Below are positions 17,173-27,300 of a DNA stretch of 64,000 bases, in pieces. Position 1 is the first letter of the stretch, and every line of letters starts with the position of its first letter. Source of the DNA: Leucobacter viscericola (GTDB taxonomy: Bacteria > Actinomycetota > Actinomycetes > Actinomycetales > Microbacteriaceae); NCBI RefSeq assembly GCF_011299575.1, contig NZ_CP049863.1:3410001-3474000 (forward strand). The letters run 5' to 3'. The notes beneath the pieces are model-generated. The model saw only the letters and a list, made by a program, of their open reading frames with translations. It was not told where the DNA came from and made no database searches. The position numbers and the translations under genes were made by a program.

Positions 17173-18597
17173 TTGAAGTACATCTCGACCCGCGGCGGCA
17201 TGGATGCTGCAACGTACAGCGCGATCCTGCTTGAGGGACTCGCAACAGACGGCGGGCTGGTGGTCCCCGAGACTATGCCGAGGCTCAGCGCCGAAGAGAT
17301 CGAGCGGTTGCGTGGCCACAATTACGCCGAACTCGCAACCGAGATCTTGGGGCTCTTCGCAACCGACATCCCTCGTGAAGACCTCGCTGAGATGTGCAAC
17401 GCCACGTACAGCCGCGAGAACTTCGTGAGTGCAGACGTGGTACCGCTGACCGCGATCAGCAGCGAAATCTCGCTCGTTGGGCTCTCCGAGGGCCCGACAC
17501 TCGCGTTTAAAGACATGGCGATGCAGTTTCTGGGCCAGTCCCTTGAATACGTGCTCGCTCGCAGCAACCGCACGCTGAACATTGTCGGCGCGACCTCCGG
17601 TGACACCGGCTCTGCTGCCGAGTATGCGCTCCGCGGCAAGCACGGCATTGCGGTGTTTATGCTCTCGCCGCAGGGCCGCATGAGCGACTTTCAGCGCGCG
17701 CAGATGTACTCGCTGCTCGACGACAACATTCACAACGTTGCAGTCGAGGGCGTCTTTGACGACTGCCAGAACCTGATGAAGGCACTCTTTGAAGATCTCG
17801 ACTTTAAGCGCGCGCACCATCTCGGCGCTGTCAACTCGGTAAACCTTGGGCGCATCAGTGCCCAGGTCGTTTACTACTTCTGGGCCTGGCTGCGCCAGAC
17901 CGACGGCGTCGCGGAGTCAGAGCGTGCCACCAGCGAGGTGTCGTTTACGATCCCGTCCGGTAACTTCGGCAACATTCTGTCGGGTCACTTTGCGCGTGCG
18001 ATGGGGCTGCCGATCCGCCGCCTCGTGCTCGCCGCGAACGAAAACAACGTGCTTGACGAGCTCTTCCGCACGGGCATCTACGCGCCGCGCGGAGGCGCTG
18101 ACACGTTTGCAACCTCGAGCCCCTCGATGGACGTATCGAAGGCCTCAAACCTGGAACGCTTTGTGTATGACCTGCTCGGGCGTGATTCCGACAGGCTGAA
18201 CGCTGCTTGGCGCGAACTGAGCGAAACCGGGCGCATCGATTTGCGAGCCGAACTGCCGAGGTTCGTCGAGGAGTTTGGCATTCAGAGCGGTACAAGCACC
18301 CACGCGGATCGTGTTGCGACGATCAAATCCGTCTTCGAGCAGAGCGGTGTGTTGATTGACCCGCACACCGCCGACGGCGTGAAGGTAGCGCGCGAGCACC
18401 TTGAGCCCGGTGTGCCAATGCTCGTTCTCGAGACGGCTAAGCCGGAGAAATTCCCGGAGATCGTATTTGAGGCGACCGGTGAGCGCATTGGGGTTCCCGA
18501 ACGACTCGAGGGTCTGCTTGAACTCCCGCAGCGCGTCACCAAGATGGCAAACGACGAGGATGAGCTGCGCAAGTTCGTGGCGGAGCACGCCGTGTAG
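17173..18597 (+). CDS. thrC: Threonine synthase
   Basis: The product has 474 residues from a TTG start with AAGGAG five bases upstream. It opens with MKYISTRGG, the hallmark of the long threonine synthase branch. The PLP-binding lysine is in GPTLAFKDMAMQFLG (Lys113). GATSGDTGSAAEYALRGK gives the phosphate-binding loop, and IPSGNFGNILSGHFARAMG is also conserved. It converts O-phosphohomoserine to threonine and phosphate in the cytoplasm. No hom or thrB gene is adjacent, so the pathway genes are dispersed here. Confidence 0.97.
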   Translation: MKYISTRGGMDAATYSAILLEGLATDGGLVVPETMPRLSAEEIERLRGHNYAELATEILGLFATDIPREDLAEMCNATYSRENFVSADVVPLTAISSEISLVGLSEGPTLAFKDMAMQFLGQSLEYVLARSNRTLNIVGATSGDTGSAAEYALRGKHGIAVFMLSPQGRMSDFQRAQMYSLLDDNIHNVAVEGVFDDCQNLMKALFEDLDFKRAHHLGAVNSVNLGRISAQVVYYFWAWLRQTDGVAESERATSEVSFTIPSGNFGNILSGHFARAMGLPIRRLVLAANENNVLDELFRTGIYAPRGGADTFATSSPSMDVSKASNLERFVYDLLGRDSDRLNAAWRELSETGRIDLRAELPRFVEEFGIQSGTSTHADRVATIKSVFEQSGVLIDPHTADGVKVAREHLEPGVPMLVLETAKPEKFPEIVFEATGERIGVPERLEGLLELPQRVTKMANDEDELRKFVAEHAV

Positions 18598-18606
18598 CCT
18601 GAGGGC

Positions 18607-19776
18607 ATGACAATGAAGCGAAAGCTGCGGTGGGGGCAACAGCGAGGCAGTACGGCGGAGGCGCTGGCTGCCGAGGCGGAACGTCACCTCGTCGTGTCGG
18701 CTGAACCCACCAAGACCCAACGGATCTGGGGCGAGGGCTTCGGGCTGCTCGCGACCCGTGCCCTGCAGATCATCATCGTGCTGGTGCTCACCGGAGCGAT
18801 CGTGTGGGGAATGCACGCCCTCACAACGGTCGTGATTCCTCTGCTACTGGCCCTCATCTTCGCGAGCACATTCTCGCCGGTGATGCGCTGGCTGCGAGCG
18901 CGGGGAGTGGCGGACGCACTCGCGACGGTCATGGTGCTGCTCGGGATCGTGGTGATCCTCGCGGGTATTGCCTGGCTGATTGTGTGGGCGGTGCAAGATC
19001 AGTGGGACGACCTGTCTTCGCAGGCCCAGGACGGCTTCGCGCAGGTGCTCGACTGGGTGAAAACGCTGCCGTTTGCGCCCGATTCAGCGCAGATCGCCGA
19101 CTGGCGTGACTCCGTTGTCGACTTCTTGACGAGCTCGCAGTTCGGCTCGGGTGCTCTCGCTGGCGTCGGCGCGGTCACGAATTTTGTCACGGGTCTCGTG
19201 CTGATGGTCGTTGTGCTGTTCTTCTTCTTGAAAGACGGACCGCGCATCTGGGAGTTCGTACTGCGTCCGTTTAGTGGTGAAGCCTTGGCTCGCGCACGTC
19301 GCGCAGGCGACAAAACCGTTTCAACACTCGGCTCGTATGTTCGTGGAACCGCTGCGGTCGCGGCAGTTGACGCGATTGGCATCGGGATCGGCTTGCTTAT
19401 CTTGCAGGTGCCGCTCGCACTGCCCCTCGCGGTTCTTGTGTTTGTGCTCGCGTTCATACCGCTGGTGGGTGCCACGGTTGCGGGGATCCTCGCCGCACTG
19501 GTCGCGCTGGTAGCTAACGGGCCGCTCAGCGCCGTGCTGGTTGTTGGTGTGGTGGTCCTGGTGAATCAACTTGAGGGCAACTTCTTGCAGCCCGTACTCA
19601 TGGGGCGCACGCTCAAGCTGCACGCACTGGTTATTTTGCTGGCGTTGACGATCGGCACCGTGACCGGCGGCATTCTTGGCGCCGTGCTCGCCGTGCCGAT
19701 TGCGGCCGTGGCCTGGGGAATTATTCAGGTTTGGGACGGTCCTGGGCTCCCCGCGAAGTGGGCGCGAGCGCGCTAA
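18607..19776 (+). CDS. AI-2E family transporter-type permease
   Basis: The product has 389 residues and seven to eight predicted helices, with the family pattern TVVIPLLLALIFASTFSPVM near the N-terminus and FIPLVGATVAGILAALVALV plus LVNQLEGNFLQPVLMGR in the C-terminal half, as in the AI-2E/PerM family. Members export or import small molecules or ions; some were linked to autoinducer-2 and others act as Na+/H+ antiporters, so the substrate is open. ATG at 18613 has better spacing from GAGG and may be the real start. Confidence 0.9.
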   Translation: MTMKRKLRWGQQRGSTAEALAAEAERHLVVSAEPTKTQRIWGEGFGLLATRALQIIIVLVLTGAIVWGMHALTTVVIPLLLALIFASTFSPVMRWLRARGVADALATVMVLLGIVVILAGIAWLIVWAVQDQWDDLSSQAQDGFAQVLDWVKTLPFAPDSAQIADWRDSVVDFLTSSQFGSGALAGVGAVTNFVTGLVLMVVVLFFFLKDGPRIWEFVLRPFSGEALARARRAGDKTVSTLGSYVRGTAAVAAVDAIGIGIGLLILQVPLALPLAVLVFVLAFIPLVGATVAGILAALVALVANGPLSAVLVVGVVVLVNQLEGNFLQPVLMGRTLKLHALVILLALTIGTVTGGILGAVLAVPIAAVAWGIIQVWDGPGLPAKWARAR

Positions 19777-19879
19777 AAAACTTTTCCCCGCGCGGTGCCC
19801 CGTTGCAGTACTGTGAGAAAAACACCGGGCTACTCAGGGAGAAGCGCGGTGCCGACTGCTCTTGGGGAAGGGGCCGGCC

Positions 19880-21250
19880 ATGCGGGAGACACAGTCAGCG
19901 GTGGAGCTGCAAGCACGTCTGGAACGAGCTGAACGCGAGAATGAAGAACTGAGAGGGCAGCTCAAGGGCCAGCCCGTCGAGGTCGTCACCAAGCGTTCTT
20001 CGAAGAAGCGTGGACGGACGGTGTTTGCGGTCATCTTGATTGTGGTTGGTGCGCTCCTCGCCCCGGTTGCGACGGTCGGTGCCAGGGCGAATACGCTGCT
20101 CACCAACACGGACCAGTTCGTTGCGACCTTCGGGCCGCTTGCGAAGGATCCTGCCGTGCAAAAGCTCGTGACCGATGAAACGGTGACACTGATCAAACAG
20201 CAGGTCGATATTCCGGCACTGACTGGGTCCCTCATCGACGGGATCGCTGACCTGGGTGCTCCGCCGAGGGCGGTGACCGCCGCAAAGGCGCTGAAGGGCC
20301 CGCTGAACGCTGGGCTCTCAAGCCTCATCGATACAACAGTGTCAAACGTTGTCTCTTCTGATGCCTTCGCGAGCACCTGGGACGAGGCATTGCGGCTGAC
20401 CCACTCTCAGCTCTTGAAGACGCTGCAGGGGGATCAGAATGCCGCCCTCGCGATTGCGGGTGACGGTTCACTGAACCTGCAACTGGCTCCCGTGCTCGCG
20501 AGCCTGAAAAAGGCACTCGTGGCGCAGGGCATCGACTTCGCGGCCCAGATCCCGGCCGTGGACATGCAGATTCCTATTGCGAAGGACGTCTCTCTCACAT
20601 CGGTGCAGCTTTCTTACGGTGCCGCTACCGCGCTGGGACAGTGGCTGCAGTGGGTGTCGATTGGACTCCTTGCACTCGGTGTGGTGGTCGCCCCTCGCCG
20701 CCGCCGCGCACTGATGGGTGCGGCAACCGCGCTCGCCATCACCACTGCGCTCCTGCTCATTGGTTTTGCGATCGCTCGCTCGGTGTTGCCCATCGTGACC
20801 CCGCTGCCGAATGACGCGGTCGAGGCGGTGTTCTCCGCTGTGACGGATCCCATTGCGCACACGGCGGCAGCCGTCATCACGGTTGCTGTACTTCTTGTTA
20901 TCGTCGGGTGGTTTACGGGACCCGCTAGCCTGCCAACTCGGCTCCGCGTGATGTTTGGCGCGGGCACCGCAAAGCTGCGGGCGATCGGTGATCGCTACGG
21001 AGTTGGCACTGGCGCGTTCGGTGCCTGGTGCGAGCGCTGGCAACGGGCACTGCGAATTTTGGTCGCGGTTGGAGCGGGAGCGCTTGTGCTGCTGGTTCGG
21101 CCACTCACCACCGGGCTTGTCGTATGGACGCTGGTTGGGGCGCTCGTGCTGCTGGTGCTCATCGACCTGCTGCGGCGGCCTGAAAAGGCTGCGGACGAGT
21201 CCGATACCGAAAATACGGCAGAATCTCCAGTCGAAATGGGTGCTCAGTAA
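19880..21250 (+). CDS. Multi-pass membrane protein with large extracytoplasmic domain, function unknown
   Basis: The product has 456 residues from ATG at 19880, which has GAAGGGG six bases upstream. The first 40 residues look like a short coiled coil (LQARLERAERENEELRGQL) followed by KKR and a helix. Residues about 70-250 form a soluble domain with amphipathic helices and an AVDMQIPIAKDV strand segment. Four or five helices follow, with an Arg-rich turn RRRR. The acidic tail ends in TENTAESPVEM. Unrecognised family. The giant surface-protein gene follows 104 bases later. Confidence 0.75.
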   Translation: MRETQSAVELQARLERAERENEELRGQLKGQPVEVVTKRSSKKRGRTVFAVILIVVGALLAPVATVGARANTLLTNTDQFVATFGPLAKDPAVQKLVTDETVTLIKQQVDIPALTGSLIDGIADLGAPPRAVTAAKALKGPLNAGLSSLIDTTVSNVVSSDAFASTWDEALRLTHSQLLKTLQGDQNAALAIAGDGSLNLQLAPVLASLKKALVAQGIDFAAQIPAVDMQIPIAKDVSLTSVQLSYGAATALGQWLQWVSIGLLALGVVVAPRRRRALMGAATALAITTALLLIGFAIARSVLPIVTPLPNDAVEAVFSAVTDPIAHTAAAVITVAVLLVIVGWFTGPASLPTRLRVMFGAGTAKLRAIGDRYGVGTGAFGAWCERWQRALRILVAVGAGALVLLVRPLTTGLVVWTLVGALVLLVLIDLLRRPEKAADESDTENTAESPVEMGAQ

Positions 21251-21309
21251 TTCTGATTACAAGCGTCTGATTTTACTATCCTTTTCTCGCAAAGTGCGCC
21301 AGAATATGA

Positions 21310-21329
21310 CTTAGCTTGGGGAAGCTAAG
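21310..21329 (+). promoter_or_regulatory. Short hairpin in the leader of the giant surface-protein gene
   Basis: Eight-base perfect arms CTTAGCTT and AAGCTAAG around GGGG lie 25 bases before the ATG at 21355, ahead of the ribosome site TTGGGGAGGA. It may stabilise the mRNA or control initiation. Confidence 0.4.
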
Positions 21330-21354
21330 GATATCTTGGGGAGGACTTCGGTCG

Positions 21355-24300
21355 ATGCGTTTTGAGGCGAAAAAAAGGGCAAAAAGAGGCCTGGAAACCG
21401 CGAGACCTGCGCGGTTCTGGGGCGGGCGTCGCGTTGTGGCGGCGCTCACCGCGGTCTTGCTCTCCTTCTCGGGTCTCGGCACGCTGGCGATTCACCAATC
21501 GCCACCAGCACAGGCGGAGGCGCTCGACAACGGCTTCAGCCAGACGTTCTACGTCAACGATGCTCGCGACGTCGCAGATGCAAACCCCGGCGACGGTGTG
21601 TGCGCGACGAGATTCACGGCGGGCACACCAGCCGCCCCGACATGCACGCTCTACGCCGCCATCCAAGAGGCAAACGCGCGCCCTGCGGGTGAGAGCATTC
21701 TGATCGCTCCGGCTCCCCAAATCCGCCTCGTTGACGGCAGCTTTGCAGCCAGCGCCGAGATTGATCTCAACTGGAACACCACCAACAACCCGGCCCCGCA
21801 GGTGCCGGAGATGTCGACCAGTATGGTCGCCGATGCTGGCATCAGTGGAGTTATTGACGCCGACTATTACTCCCGGTACTGGGTGAAGCACAACAATGTC
21901 ACGCTCGATTTTCAGAATCGACTCGGTTGGAAGATCGCGGCGGACTCCGGTTACAACGTGCTGCTCTTCACCGGAAAAGACCAGACGTTTCGAAACTTCA
22001 CGAAACTGACAAGCGCTGAGGCCGGCATCTACGTCGGCGCAAGCGCCGAGAACTTTTCGCTGCTGAACGGCGCCATTATTAACCCGGCGACGACTCCGGC
22101 TCTTCCGTCTAACTACGCGATTGAACGCAGCGTTGTTATTGTCGAGGGCGCAAAAAACACGGTCATTCAAAACATTGCGTTTGAGCGCGCGTACTGGGAT
22201 GCGGTGTTGCTGGCACCTGCCTCTAACTCCTCACTCGTGATTGATGGTCTTACGATCGACCGCAGTCGATGGGATCAACCCGTCAACGGCGGTGGCTACG
22301 ATCCTGCCTACAACTATTTCGTGCGGAACTGGAACTCGGCTGTTTCAGGAAACAACATCCTGATCACCAACAACACTGTTCGGGCCTGGGGCGCTGATGG
22401 CGGTAACAGTAACGTCATCTCATTTGTGAGCGGCACCTGGAACAACGTCATGATTCGCGGCAATACGTTTACGGCCACCGTCAATCAGAGCGTTAACCCC
22501 ATCATTTTTAATGGTGTCGGAGCGACGACCGCTACCGTCAGGGACAACACCTTTGTCTATGCTGGCCCGGGAAATCGGGGTAGCAGCGTTGATTACGCCT
22601 GGGTGCGCAGCTACGGCAATACCAACGGCATGCAGACGTTTAATAACCGCTTTGTCGGCGGCAACAACACCATGCAGATCGCCAATCAGGCGACAACTCC
22701 AGCGTCGACAACCGTGCCGACCTTCCGCAACACGATGACGGGAGTCGCGGGCACTGTCACAGCCGCCAACGAAAACACGCTCGTTACTAACGGCAACATC
22801 TACAACAACTCGAACGGACTCATCCGAACGACGTACCCAACGGTTGCCCGGGTCGTCGATACTCCTGCCCAGACCTGCCAAATCGACCTCACGATTGCCC
22901 CACCGGGCACCGGAGGAAACGCGATTCCGACCCAGGGAATCTATGTTGACGTGTATCTCGGGCGCACCACCGCGAGCGGCGGTGACAATGTCGGCCTCGA
23001 ACAATACCTGGGCCGGATCCTCACCATCCAGTCTGGGCTTCCAGCTGTCTACAGCCTGCCCTACACCGGAGCGGGCGCGGGAAACGTAGTTCGCCTGCAG
23101 ACCACCGAACTCGCTACCGGGCGAACGTCGCAGTACTCCCGAACCGTTGCGGCTACGGGCGCAGACACCTGTGCCCCACAGTCGTGGATCAAACAGGGCG
23201 GCTGGTTCAACGAAGCTGGAACCCTCTCTTCGACGCAAGAGGATCCGACCTCGTTCCGCAATGTTCAGTTCGACATCCAAACCTCTGAGCCGCTCGGTAC
23301 TAACGGCCTTGACGCATCCGACATTGTGTTCTCGGGTACCGCCCCGGGTCAACAGGTCGTTTCTCTCACTCAGGTATCGAGCACCAGCTGGTCGCTCGTT
23401 GCTAAGGCCAACGGAACCGGCACGATCGTGCCGGCCGTTGCCGCGGGAGCCATCAACGATGTCGCAGGTAACGCCAACGTCGCTGAATCGAACTCAACCC
23501 CCGCGCCGATTAACTTTGCCGGGTTTAGTGATGTATCTCAGTCGCAGGGCATCGAGGGGCCCGATATCGATCACTCGGTGACCTACAACTCTCCGCTGAA
23601 AATTACGCAGCCAACGCCGCTCGACCTCTCTGTTGCCGAGCCCGGCAGCACGACGCAGAGCTTCCGCGTAGAAAACCTCACCGCCAACGAGAACGGTCAG
23701 GTAGAAAAGGCGCCGTCCGCGACAGTGTTCCTGAACCAGGTGTGGTCTGACTTGGTTCCAGATGCAACGCTGCCAACCCCGGTTCCACCGCAGACGGCGG
23801 CGGGTATCGCAAAAGCACTTCCGACTCACCCAAACCTGAGCACAACTCAGCCCACGCTGGACACCATTGACCTGTACGTTGACGTGCCGGTTCAGGCGAT
23901 TGACAACCTCACGGTCGACGGCACCAGGGGCGCGACGCTCAACCTCGAGGTCACCTCGGACGATCCCGAGTTCGACGGACTGCTTCTGAGCCCCGTTCAG
24001 GTCACCGTGACAGACAACGATCAGCCCGTTGCCGATGCATCTGTGCTGGCCGTAACCCAGAATGGCCAGTTGGCAAACGGCGCTGCGCTGAACACGCTCA
24101 CCGCGAGCGTAAAGAACGGCGACGGCACTCTCGTCAGTAACGCTCCCGTTGTGTTCACTATCCCGACGAACACGGTGTGGGTGGGGCCCGACGGCATCCC
24201 GTCTACCCCCGACGACGTGGTTGGAGGCGACGGTGTCACGGCGACCATCGTCACCGCCGCCTCGGGAATTGCAGAGCTCAAGCTGTTCTCGACCCAGGTG

Positions 24301-27300
24301 GGAACCTACTCGGTTGCTGCCTCGGTGAACGGTGGAGAGCAGATTTCGGGTTCTCCGCAGAACATCAACTTTGTTCGAGTGCCCGTGAACATCGTGTCGC
24401 CCGACACCAACTACACGGTGAGCGGCGGCAACGTGGTGGCCGACGGCTCCTCGACGCACACGATTACCGTGAATCTGCGCGATGGCGCCGGTAATCCTGC
24501 AACGGGCTGGGAAGGGTCACTCTCGGCGGTCTCAACGCCGTCGGCGGGTGTCACTATTGGTGCCTTTGCGCCGACAGCAACCCCCGGGGAGTACTCCGCG
24601 ACCGTCACTTCAACGAGCAGCGGGACCAAGTCGATAACGGTCTCGCTCACGGATGATGGCTCCGTTGTTCGGCCCATCAGTCTGCTCGCCGGTGGAAACT
24701 CCGACGCCGTGTTTGTTGCTGGCGCACCTGTTCTTACGGACGGCAAGTCTTCGGTGAATATCGACGACAGCAATGATCGTCTCGCCGATGGCATAGCGTT
24801 CCACCGCGTAACCGTCGTGCTGGCAGACGCAAACAACAATCCAGTGACCGGAGCCGCCGCCAAGCTGTCGTCGAGCGTCGCAGACAACGGCAACGGTGCG
24901 GTTGTGGTGACGACGTTCTCGGAGACCGCGGTGCCCGGCACGTACCAAGCGCTGGTCCGCTCGACGGAAGCCGGATCCCAAGCGCTCACTGTCAGCTATG
25001 ACGGCACGCTCACCATCGGTACCGTCAACGCCAACTTTGCGGCGGGTGCGGTCGATCTTGGCAACGCGGGAAGTCGCTTCACCGTGTCAAGCGGCGATCA
25101 GCCGGTTGGATCGGGCCAACACACGATTACGGTCACACTCGCGGATGCCAACGGCAACCCCGTCTCCAACCAATCGTCGTCGTTGAACTCCGTCATTACG
25201 GGTTCTCTCGGTGCCGGCACCGTGTCCGGTTTTGTAGAAACGGCGACCCCCGGAACCTACACCGCGACGGTCACCTCAACGATCTCGGGCAGTAAGACAG
25301 TCGCCGTGCGGCTGGGTGTTGCCGCCGTCACGCTGAGCGGCAACGGCGCGGCCGTCTTTGTCGCTGGAGATGTCGATCTCGGCAACTCCTCCTCCCGTTT
25401 CAACGTGTCCGGCGGCGACGTATCTGTTGACGACGGCGAACACGGTGTCACGGTCAAGCTCGCAGACGAGTTTGGCAACCCGGTGAGCGGGCGAGCTGCT
25501 GACCTGAACGCAACCACCAGCGACGACCTCGGCAGCGGTTCGATCGCGGCGTTTGAAGAAACCGGACCGGCTGGCACCTACGTGGCAAAGATAACCTCCA
25601 CGGTTTCGGGCAACAAGACGATCGCGGCCACGTTGGACGGTGCCCCCATTACTCTCGACGATAACGACGTCGCGTCGTTTGTCGCCGGGGGAGTCGACAC
25701 AGACAACATTGGTACGCGGTATTACGTATCGAGCGGTGACGAGACGGTTGGCACAGGATCTCACACCGTCACCGTGACACTCGCTGATGCAAACGGGAAC
25801 CCCGTGTCGAACGAGGCAGACGGCATCCTGTCAACAACACTCAACGATCTGGGAACGGGATCGATCTCAAGCTTCACGGAGACGAGCACTCCGGGTACCT
25901 ACACGGCGACGGTCACCTCGACCATTGCCGGTGGCAAGGCCGTCACAACCGTATTTGGTGCTGCCAGACTGACGGTGCTGCTTGACGGGAACGATACCGC
26001 CACGTTTGTTCCGGCGGCCGTTGATCTCGACAACGGACTGAGCGGATACTTTGTGTCGCCGGGCTCGCAGCCCGTTGGCACCGGCCAGCACACGGTCACC
26101 ATCAGGCTCGTCGACGGTCTCGACAACCCGGTCGCGGGCAAAGCCTCGCAGCTGAGCGTGTTGACAGGTGACCCGCTTGGCGCGGGTGAGGTGTCCGCGG
26201 TCACCGAAACTGCGGTGCCGGGCACCTACCAGGCCACGGTGACCTCGACCGTTGCCGGGGCAAAGAACTTTTTGGTCGGCCTCGACGGCGAGCTGGTGAA
26301 CCTGACGGGCAACGGCACAGCCACGTTTGCTGCCGGTGGGGTCGATCTCGGTAACCCAGCCAGCACCTACTCGGTTTCGAGCGGAGACGTTTCGGTGTCG
26401 GGTGGGTCACACTCGATCACGGTTTCGCTCGCGGATGCATTCGGAAACCCGGTGGCTGCCCAGGCTGCGCTGCTCGACGCGATCACCCCAGACAACCTGG
26501 GTAGTGGGTCGATTAGTGCTTTCGTTGCGACCGGCCCGGGAACTTACTCGGCAACGGTAACCTCGTCGGCCTCGGGTGACAAGAACATCAGCGTCTCGCT
26601 CAATAGCAGCGCCGTAACACTCAGCGGCAACGGTATTGCCCGATTTATTTCGGGCGGTGTTGATCCGAATAACGACGGTACGCGCTACAGCGTGTCCACC
26701 GGCAACCAAGCTGTTGGCAGCGGATCCCACACGATCACCGTGACGCTCGCTGACGCCGACGGCAACCCCGTTCCCGGTCAGGCGTCTGGTCTTGCGGGCA
26801 GTACCGCGGCTGGATTGGGCTCGGGGTCAATCTCCGGCTTTACCGAGAGCGGCACAACACCGGGAACGTACACTGCAACCATCACGTCAACGCTGTCGGG
26901 CGCGAAGGCCGTGACCGTTCAGTTTGGTGCGGGCAACCTGCTGGTTGATGGTAACGGCTCGGCACTGTTTGTGGCGGGCAGTGTGGACCCCGGCAATGCG
27001 GGCACCGGATACAGCGTCTCAGGGGGACAGGTTTCCGTTGCGGGAGGCTCGCACTCCGTTACCGTGACCCTGGCCGATGAGTTCGGCAACGCCGTTACGG
27101 GCCAGGGCTTCCTGCTGAACGCGACAAGCGGCGGGCCACTCGGGTCAGGTGTTATCACCGCGTTTACCGAGACCTCAACTCCTGGAACGTATGCGGCCAC
27201 CATCACCTCGTCGAACGCGGGCGTGAAACCGATTAGCGCGACCTGGGACGGCAACGACCTCACCCTGCGGGGTAACGGCACGGCAGCCTTTATTGCGGGT

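Noticed and set aside
16741-17820. Minus-strand open frame of 359 codons over guaB1/thrC
   Set aside because: Spans two well-supported plus-strand genes and has no recognisable domain.
19785-19860. Repeated GCGCGGTGCC near 19791 and 19845 as a regulatory direct repeat
   Set aside because: Only ten bases, in GC-rich sequence where chance repeats are common; no further support.
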